Shown piece after piece: positions 5,800-10,837 of a stretch of DNA of 10,837 bases. The stretch's first letter is position 1; the number at the start of each line of letters is the position of its first letter. The stretch comes from Deltaproteobacteria bacterium. Its GTDB lineage: Bacteria > Desulfobacterota > Syntrophia > Syntrophales > Smithellaceae. Made by a program: the position numbers and the translations under genes. The notes under the pieces were generated by a model. It was not told the DNA's origin, searched no databases, and saw only the letters and a list, made by a program, of their open reading frames with translations. Where the stretch lies: NCBI GenBank assembly GCA_011046295.1, contig DSAV01000225.1, forward strand, positions 1 to 10,837, in the 5' to 3' direction.

Positions 5800-6393
5800 A
5801 TGAAAAAAAAGCTGGTGGGGTTTATCATATTGGCGCTTTTTACTTTAGCCATTCCCGCGTACGCGGGCGCTCCGCTTGAGGTGGTCAAGGCGAATTTGAA
5901 TAAAGCTCTGGAAGTTTTGAATGACCCGAAGCTCAAAGCCGATTCGGGAAAAGAGATTAAAACGCAGAAACTCCGCGCCATATACCGGGAGATGGTCAAT
6001 GAAGTTGAATTTTCCCGCAGAACGCTGGGCAGGCATTGGAATCAGTTTACGCCCGCTCAGCGCGCTGAGTTTGTCGACCTCTTCGAGCAAGTGCTGGAAA
6101 AGGCCTATGTGGACCAGATTTTTACCTACACGGACGAGAGGATAGAATACACCAGGGAAAACATGCTTACCGACACAATGGCAGAGGTACAGACAAAAAT
6201 AATAACGTCTTCAAAGGAGATTCCCGTTTTTTACAGGCTCAGCAAAAGAGACGGCCAATGGCGGGTGTACGATGTTGTTGTGGAGAATGTCAGTATGGTA
6301 CAGAACTATCGCACACAGTTTAATGATATTTTGGCGAAAAACAAACCTGAACACCTGCTGGATGTTCTGCGCAAAAGGGTTAAGGAAAAATAA
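5800..6393 (+). CDS. mlaC: MlaC-family periplasmic phospholipid carrier
   Basis: Soluble carrier that shuttles phospholipid between the outer-membrane MlaA complex and inner-membrane MlaFED. The 197 residues begin with a clear signal peptide (MKKK, hydrophobic core 5-19, cleavage after AYA at 20-22). The mature part matches the Ttg2D/MlaC family: an N-terminal helix, VNEVEFSRRTLGRHWNQFTPAQR, a FVDLFEQVLEKAYVDQI helix, a DTMAEVQTKI strand, PVFYRLSKRDGQWRVYDVVVENVSMVQNYRTQF (the most diagnostic stretch) and a final basic helix. A good Shine-Dalgarno (AAGGGGG) precedes the ATG. Spacing to mlaD is 20 bp, so the two are almost certainly co-transcribed. No mlaB-type STAS gene follows, unlike in E. 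coli. Confidence 0.94.
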   Translation: MKKKLVGFIILALFTLAIPAYAGAPLEVVKANLNKALEVLNDPKLKADSGKEIKTQKLRAIYREMVNEVEFSRRTLGRHWNQFTPAQRAEFVDLFEQVLEKAYVDQIFTYTDERIEYTRENMLTDTMAEVQTKIITSSKEIPVFYRLSKRDGQWRVYDVVVENVSMVQNYRTQFNDILAKNKPEHLLDVLRKRVKEK

Positions 6394-6397
6394 CATA

Positions 6398-6427
6398 ATG
6401 ACCGTCATGCCGGACGGTTTGCCGTAA
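6398..6427 (+). promoter_or_regulatory. Possible leader mini-ORF with overlapping hairpins upstream of mlaA
   Basis: In the 36-bp gap between mlaC and mlaA, an ATG at 6398 with AAGGA 11 bases upstream opens a nine-codon frame (MTVMPDGLP) that stops at 6425-6427, three bases before the TTG and nine before the ATG that could start mlaA. The same bases can fold as ACCGTC/GACGGT (6401-6406 with 6413-6418) or, exclusively, as ACGG/CCGT (6414-6417 with 6422-6425). mlaA itself lacks a visible Shine-Dalgarno, so coupling through this mini-ORF or a short attenuator is possible. Speculative. Confidence 0.25.
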
Positions 6428-6435
6428 ATTTGAAA

Positions 6436-7395
6436 ATGTTTTTGAGTCCGCTTGTGAAAAATTTCTCATACCTGATTGCGCCTTTCATGCTTTTCGCGTT
6501 TGGATGCGCCCATTCTCCAGGCTCCTCTGCCGGTGACGCTCCGCATGCCGGGCAATCCGAGCTTAAAATTGTTTTGGCGTCTGCCGATGCTGTCAGAGCG
6601 CAAACGTCTTCGTCGTCCGAAGGCGTTGATTCCAAAAGGGCAGGCATTTACGAAGACTATGATGATTCCGATGAATATGATGACTATTATGACGAAGGGC
6701 AAGATGAAGGGGCGAGGATTGCGGATCCGATTGAGCCCTTCAACCGGGCGATGTATCACTTCAATGATAAAATGTATTTCTGGCTGCTCAAGCCGGTGGC
6801 GCAGGGCTACAATTTTGTTGTTCCCGAACCGGCGCGTGTCAGCGTTCGAAATTTCTTTTCCAATCTCCGTTCTCCCGCCAGGTTTGTGAGCTGCCTTTTG
6901 CAGGCGGATTTTGGCGGCGCGGCCACGGAGGCAGGAAGATTTGCCGTCAATACGCTCTGGGGCATCGGCGGTTTGATGGATCCTTCTTCCGGCAAGGAAT
7001 TGAACCTGCACAGGCAGGATACGGATTTGGGTCAGACGCTGGGTTTTTACGGAGTGGGGCATGGTTTTTATATTGTCTGGCCGTTTTTCGGGCCTTCCAG
7101 CCCACGTGATTCCGTGACAATGGTCGGAGATATTTTTCTTTATCCCGGCTCATATCTTGAACCTTTTTATGTTTCGCTGGGACTGCGGGCGTATGAAGAA
7201 GTGAACAGCACGTCTTTACGCATCGGAGATTATGAAGCGCTCAAAGACGCGGCGATTGATCCCTATGTCGCGATACGAGACGTTTACGCGCAGTACCGGC
7301 TGAATAAAGTTGAGGAAAGAAGAAAAAAATTCGAAAAATTCTGGGGCGTCGGAGAAAATACCGGCCCTCAGCAGGAAAATGAAGTGGAAATATGA
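6436..7395 (+). CDS. mlaA: MlaA (VacJ) outer-membrane phospholipid-removal lipoprotein
   Basis: Outer-membrane component that extracts phospholipid misplaced in the outer leaflet and passes it to MlaC. From the ATG at 6436 it has 319 residues (a TTG two codons earlier is possible). N-terminal hydrophobic signal with a lipobox-like LFAFGC: Cys24 would be lipidated, and Ala follows it, compatible with outer-membrane sorting. After a variable linker comes the family domain (about 95-290): DPIEPFNRAMYHFNDK, KPVAQGYNFVVPEPAR, VRNFFSNLRSPARF, RFAVNTLWGIGGLMDP, DLGQTLGFYGVGHGFYIVWPFFGPSS-RD. E. coli MlaA has about 250 residues. The extra length here is mostly the linker, with a strongly acidic Asp/Tyr/Glu tract at about 72-92, and a charged C-terminal tail. 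Its TGA overlaps the ATG of the next gene, implying translational coupling to a beta-barrel protein. Confidence 0.93.
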   Translation: MFLSPLVKNFSYLIAPFMLFAFGCAHSPGSSAGDAPHAGQSELKIVLASADAVRAQTSSSSEGVDSKRAGIYEDYDDSDEYDDYYDEGQDEGARIADPIEPFNRAMYHFNDKMYFWLLKPVAQGYNFVVPEPARVSVRNFFSNLRSPARFVSCLLQADFGGAATEAGRFAVNTLWGIGGLMDPSSGKELNLHRQDTDLGQTLGFYGVGHGFYIVWPFFGPSSPRDSVTMVGDIFLYPGSYLEPFYVSLGLRAYEEVNSTSLRIGDYEALKDAAIDPYVAIRDVYAQYRLNKVEERRKKFEKFWGVGENTGPQQENEVEI

Positions 7396-8204
7396 AACCA
7401 CAAAAGAAAAAAAGGTCTGTAAAAGAAAAAATAGTATTCATTATTTTCTGCCTGCTGGTGCTGATTGCCGTTCCGGCATTTGCCTTAGCCGGCGGGCCGT
7501 TCGGCGCGCCGGCGCCGCTTTGCCAAGATGACAGCGGATTGCATACCTCTGCCGGCTATTGGTTTGGCCAGACAAAATACAAAAAGCCGTCCGGTGTTTT
7601 AATGCGTCAAAATCAGATATATTCAGAAGCGGGCTATGCAATTAAAAAGTACGGTGACATCTACGTCCGCGTGGGCGCGTCGGATTTTAAAATTACCGAT
7701 GCTTTCGCGTCTTTATCCGCGGCGACTGTCACGAATAAAAATGATTTTAATGATGAAGCGAATGTTTTCGGCACGCTGGGCGTCAAAGGTTTTTACCCGG
7801 TCAATAACGTTTTCGGCTTGGGGATGTTTATGCAGGGCACTTTTTATTTTGGAAATGTCCGCGATAAAGTATACGGAATAGAAACCGGAGAACCTTTTGC
7901 CCTGGAGCTGAAGCTGAAGAATCTCTGGAATATCAGCGGCGGTTTTGGTTTGCAAATAAGCGCTCCTTTAGGTATAAAATTATACGCGGGCACTTACGGG
8001 TATTATACGGAGGCAACCGTTTATCCCCGCGTGAATATCGCAGGCCTGCCTTTTTCGTCAGGCAGGGAAAAAATTAAAAGTAAGACGAACTGGGGGGGAT
8101 ATACGGGCCTGTACGCTCCCCTGGGTAAAGGGTTTGGGCTAAACGTGGAAGGGCAATACTCTGAAAGATTATCCGCGGGGGTTGCCGTAACCTATACGTA
8201 TTAA
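7392..8204 (+). CDS. Outer-membrane beta-barrel protein, family not recognised
   Basis: No named family recognised. The 270-residue product has an unusually long basic n-region (1-13, seven Lys/Arg), a hydrophobic core (14-30) and a signal-peptidase site near AFA (29-31) or ALA (31-33). The mature chain alternates polar and hydrophobic or aromatic residues in strands with Gly-rich turns (YIVRVGASDF-like, FGLGMFMQGTFYFGN, SGGFGLQISAPLGIKLYAGTYGYY, GFGLNVEGQYS) and ends in AVTYTY, with the C-terminal aromatic expected of proteins inserted by the Bam machinery. Length suits roughly 8-12 strands. Its start overlaps the mlaA stop by four bases (ATGA), so the two are probably co-translated; since MlaA acts in complex with a barrel porin in E. 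coli, a partnership is an attractive inference but not shown by sequence. Confidence 0.82.
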   Translation: MKPQKKKRSVKEKIVFIIFCLLVLIAVPAFALAGGPFGAPAPLCQDDSGLHTSAGYWFGQTKYKKPSGVLMRQNQIYSEAGYAIKKYGDIYVRVGASDFKITDAFASLSAATVTNKNDFNDEANVFGTLGVKGFYPVNNVFGLGMFMQGTFYFGNVRDKVYGIETGEPFALELKLKNLWNISGGFGLQISAPLGIKLYAGTYGYYTEATVYPRVNIAGLPFSSGREKIKSKTNWGGYTGLYAPLGKGFGLNVEGQYSERLSAGVAVTYTY

Positions 8205-8212
8205 AAAAAAAT

Positions 8213-8216
8213 GGAG
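8213..8216 (+). promoter_or_regulatory. Shine-Dalgarno GGAG favouring the ATG at 8226
   Basis: GGAG lies nine bases before the ATG at 8226. The in-frame ATG at 8211 overlaps this motif and is preceded only by an A-run, so the shorter product is preferred. Confidence 0.6.
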
Positions 8217-8225
8217 AAAGTGGTA

Positions 8226-8852
8226 ATGCCGAATTTACTTTTTATTTTAATGATTGGTTTCGGGCTTTTGAGTCTGGTGTTTTTTATTCTGGCCTTTGTC
8301 GCTCTGCGCCGGAGAAGCATTGTCAAATCAACAATAGTCCTGCTTGTCGCGCTGCTTTTCCTTACGCTGGGACTTTTGTTTGGAGCAGTCAGCGTGGGTA
8401 CCAAAGGCTATCTCGCCCTCACGCAGGAAGAAGTGGCGGCGGTCGTTAGAACAGAGCCGATGGGAAACAAAGTCTTTCTGGCTCACTTTGAGTTTTCTGA
8501 CGGAAGGAAAGCTTCCTACAGGCTGGAGGGAGACGCTCTTTATGTTGACGCGCATATTCTTAAATGGAAGCCTGTCGTTAATATACTTGGTTTGCACACA
8601 GTCTATGAACTCGACCGTGTTTCCGGCCGGTACATGAATATCGAGGAAGAAATAAAAAGGCCGCGCACCATGTTCCTTCTTTCTGAAAAAAAACCAGTGA
8701 ACATGTTCAATCTGAGAACCAGATACTCTTTTCTCCAACCGTTTCTGGATGCTGAATACGGCTCGGCTGCGTTTGTCGAGCTGAAAAAGCCGGTGACGCT
8801 GGAAATAAGGGTTTCCACAACGGGGCTTTTGATCAGAGAAATTGAATCCTGA
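8226..8852 (+). CDS. Conserved two-helix inner-membrane protein of unknown function
   Basis: 208 residues. Two hydrophobic helices (about 4-27 and 36-58) are separated by a basic loop RRRSIVK (28-34). By the positive-inside rule both ends face the periplasm. The C-terminal part (60-208) is a soluble mixed alpha/beta domain with motifs ALTQEEVAAVV, EGDALYVDAHILKWKP (101-116), LGLHTVYELDRVSGRY (121-136), SFLQPFLDAEYGSAAFV (168-184) and RVSTTGLLIR (195-204). I recall a proteobacterial family with nearly the same motifs that databases sometimes label 'cation/multidrug efflux pump'. Two helices and no transporter signature make that label doubtful. The gene sits 21 bp after the barrel gene and 41 bp before the TonB-dependent receptor, so it probably belongs to the same transcript. 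What it does there is unknown. Confidence 0.8.
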   Translation: MPNLLFILMIGFGLLSLVFFILAFVALRRRSIVKSTIVLLVALLFLTLGLLFGAVSVGTKGYLALTQEEVAAVVRTEPMGNKVFLAHFEFSDGRKASYRLEGDALYVDAHILKWKPVVNILGLHTVYELDRVSGRYMNIEEEIKRPRTMFLLSEKKPVNMFNLRTRYSFLQPFLDAEYGSAAFVELKKPVTLEIRVSTTGLLIREIES

Positions 8853-8893
8853 CCTCAGCTCAGTTTGAAATTAGCGTTTATCTTTAACGATTA

Positions 8894-10837
8894 ATGAATA
8901 AATGTTACTTGAATGCCATTTGGGTATGGGTGTTTCTTTTTTCTGCCGTCCCTGCTGTTATTGCCGCCGAGGAGCCCGAAGAAATAGCCAGAATGGCACA
9001 AGTGGTTGTTGTCGCCTCGCCGATTATCGAAGGTAATAAGCTCATCGATTCCGGCGGCCAGGTAACCGTAATCGACAAAAAACAGATTGAAGATTTAAAC
9101 GCGCAGGATTTGCCTTCGGCGCTGCGCCGCACGCCCGGTGTTTCCGTTTCCCGGCATAATCAGGTGGCCAGTTTCGGCGGCGCGGAAGGCGGCGCGGTAT
9201 ATATCCGCGGCATGGGCAGTTCCCGGCCGGGCGGAGAAATTCAGATACTCGTTGACGGTATTCCCAAATTCGCCGGCATCTGGTCTCATCCGCTGATGGA
9301 TATGGTCAGCACTGATATCGCGCAAAGAATCGAAGTATATAAAGGCGCGCAGCCGGTTCTTTTCGGAAACATGTCTTTCGGCGCGATAAACCTGGTTACC
9401 AAACGCAGGGATGAGCCTGGTTTTACAACCGCTTTAAAGGGCGCGTTCGGTTCTTACCATACGCTGATTGAAGTCGCCGAACACGGCGGAAAAATAAGCA
9501 ATACGGATTATTATGTGCTCCAGAGTTACAAGCGCTCCAGCGGGCACCGGGATAATGCCTCAGGCGAACTGCAAAATTACTTTGGCCGGACAGGGCATGA
9601 AATTTCCGGCAACTGGTCTGTCTCCCTGGTTGTTAATGCGTCGAAAAACCGCGCCGATGATCCGGGGCCGGAAGGCAGGCCGCAAGAGCGGCAGGGAACT
9701 TACAAGCTGGAAGATGTTTTAACCATTGCTGCCTTATCACACGATTATAATAATATAAAAGGCGACTGGAAAATATACTGGAACAGAGGCAGGGCGCGCT
9801 GGCTTGAGCAGTTTGACCTGGCTAATTTTTTTTATTTCGATACTCTCACCGATTTTGATAATTACGGACTGCGTGTCAGGGAAACGTTGACTCTGTGGAG
9901 CGGCTCTTCGCTTCTCACCGGAGCGGATTTTGATTTTACCTCGGGAAAAGTTTTTATTGACCGGGAGTTGCCGCGTCCCGACGCGGAATTTCCCCGCAAA
10001 ACTTTCCGCGTCGTTTCTCCTTACTTTTTACTGAGTCAGAAAGTTGAACTTGCCGGAGGATGGCAAATAGTTCCTTCCGGCGGGCTTCGTTATTATGAGC
10101 ACAGCGACTTTGACGCGCAGTTCACGCCGCAGGCCGGCATCGCGCTGAAAAATTCTTCCACGGAGTTGCATTTCTTTTTCAGCCGCGGCATAAATTATCC
10201 GGGGTTATATGTTGTCGCCCAGTCCGAAATGTTCTGGGGAGACAATACTGGCTGGAAACAGCTGAAGCCGGAAAAAGTTGACCATTTCGAGGCGGGAATT
10301 ACCCGTTACTTCGGTGAAAAAGTGCGCGCGGATTTGACTTATTTTTACGATAAAGGCTCAAACCGTCTCATTATCATTACCAGCCCGCCGCCGCCCCATT
10401 ATGAAAATATTGCCCGTTTCAAAAGGGAGGGACTGGAGGCAACACTAAACTTTTATCCGGTAAAAGAAGTTTCCTTTTTCGCGGGAGGGACGTGGGTGGC
10501 GCGCAAATCCCCGGATAATCTTCCTTACAGCCCAAAGTGGATGGTTTCCGCCGGAGTCAATATCAGGTTGTTCGAAAATTTGAAAATCAGCCTGGACACT
10601 CTTTATCAGGATGACCAGTATGTCGCCAATAACCGCTTTTTGGATTACGGCACGAATATCGTGAAAGTTGACGGTTTCTGGATTCTCAACGGTAAAATAA
10701 GCTGGGAATTTGATTGGCAATCGCCGAAAATGAAAGGAGAAATATTCCTGGCCGGAGAAAACCTCACGGATGTCCGCTATGCGTATAAAAAGGACTATCC
10801 GATGCCGGGAATCAACGGCATGCTGGGAATAAAATTA
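8894..10837 (+). CDS. TonB-dependent outer-membrane receptor (3' end cut by window)
   Basis: Ligand-gated outer-membrane transporter powered by TonB/ExbBD; the substrate cannot be told from sequence. 648 codons are open from the ATG to the window edge with no stop. A signal peptide (1-24 or 25, VIAA) is followed by a TonB-box-like MAQVVVVASP (34-43), the plug domain (about 45-175: QVTVIDKKQIEDLNAQDLPSALRRTPGVSV, GGAVYIRGMGS, IQILVDGIP, RIEVYKGAQPVLFGNMSFGAINLVTK) and the barrel, whose strands run to the last-strand pattern FLAGENLTDVRYAYKKDYPMPG followed by GMLGIKL. Comparison with the family's usual ending suggests only a few residues and the stop are missing. The start lacks a clear Shine-Dalgarno. 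No riboswitch, Fur box or strong promoter is recognisable in the 41-bp upstream gap, so it may be read from the mla transcript. No siderophore- or B12-specific signature was recognised. Confidence 0.93.
   Translation, partial: MNKCYLNAIWVWVFLFSAVPAVIAAEEPEEIARMAQVVVVASPIIEGNKLIDSGGQVTVIDKKQIEDLNAQDLPSALRRTPGVSVSRHNQVASFGGAEGGAVYIRGMGSSRPGGEIQILVDGIPKFAGIWSHPLMDMVSTDIAQRIEVYKGAQPVLFGNMSFGAINLVTKRRDEPGFTTALKGAFGSYHTLIEVAEHGGKISNTDYYVLQSYKRSSGHRDNASGELQNYFGRTGHEISGNWSVSLVVNASKNRADDPGPEGRPQERQGTYKLEDVLTIAALSHDYNNIKGDWKIYWNRGRARWLEQFDLANFFYFDTLTDFDNYGLRVRETLTLWSGSSLLTGADFDFTSGKVFIDRELPRPDAEFPRKTFRVVSPYFLLSQKVELAGGWQIVPSGGLRYYEHSDFDAQFTPQAGIALKNSSTELHFFFSRGINYPGLYVVAQSEMFWGDNTGWKQLKPEKVDHFEAGITRYFGEKVRADLTYFYDKGSNRLIIITSPPPPHYENIARFKREGLEATLNFYPVKEVSFFAGGTWVARKSPDNLPYSPKWMVSAGVNIRLFENLKISLDTLYQDDQYVANNRFLDYGTNIVKVDGFWILNGKISWEFDWQSPKMKGEIFLAGENLTDVRYAYKKDYPMPGINGMLGIKL

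Noticed and set aside
6466..7062. 198-codon open frame on the minus strand opposite mlaA
   Set aside because: Lies wholly antisense to a clear MlaA gene; the translation is Arg/His/Ile-rich with no domain, as expected of a shadow frame.
8226..8852. Calling the two-helix protein an efflux pump
   Set aside because: The label exists for similar proteins in memory, but two helices and no transporter motif do not support transport activity.
8853..8893. Riboswitch or Fur box in front of the TonB-dependent receptor
   Set aside because: The gap is only 41 bases, too short for a cobalamin riboswitch, and no convincing Fur-like dyad is present.

Overview
The window looks like chromosomal DNA from a Gram-negative, outer-membrane-bearing bacterium of roughly even base composition. 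The gene order mlaE-F-D-C-A without mlaB and the small exported protein ending in Gly-rich plus His-His resemble Desulfobacterota (former Deltaproteobacteria, e.g. Syntrophales relatives). That assignment rests on recalled family resemblance, not on a search. I see no rRNA, tRNA, CRISPR array, transposon or phage genes.

Left part (1-2996): the tail of a small exported Gly-rich protein; a 164-residue secreted protein of unknown function; then, on the minus strand and convergent with it, an exported protein of about seven Asp-box repeats (probable beta-propeller). Upstream of that on the same strand lies dinB (DNA polymerase IV), with the active site intact but no recognisable C-terminal clamp-binding peptide.

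Centre (2997-7395): a 256-bp divergent intergenic region carries a good sigma70-like promoter with a perfect inverted repeat on its -35 box. It leads into a compact Mla phospholipid-trafficking operon: mlaE (permease), mlaF (ATPase), mlaD (MCE protein), mlaC (periplasmic carrier) and mlaA (outer-membrane lipoprotein). Inferred function: MlaA takes phospholipid from the outer membrane, MlaC carries it across the periplasm, and MlaFED handles it at the inner membrane. The standout feature is that MlaF is about 150 residues longer than usual and ends in a degenerate GGDEF-like domain. mlaB, whose product normally binds MlaF, is absent.

Right part (7392-10837): the operon appears to continue with a small outer-membrane beta-barrel whose start overlaps the mlaA stop, a two-helix membrane protein of a conserved uncharacterised family, and a TonB-dependent receptor that runs off the window within what looks like its last few residues. 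The layout suggests an extended cell-envelope operon in which the Mla pathway is co-expressed with two outer-membrane barrels.
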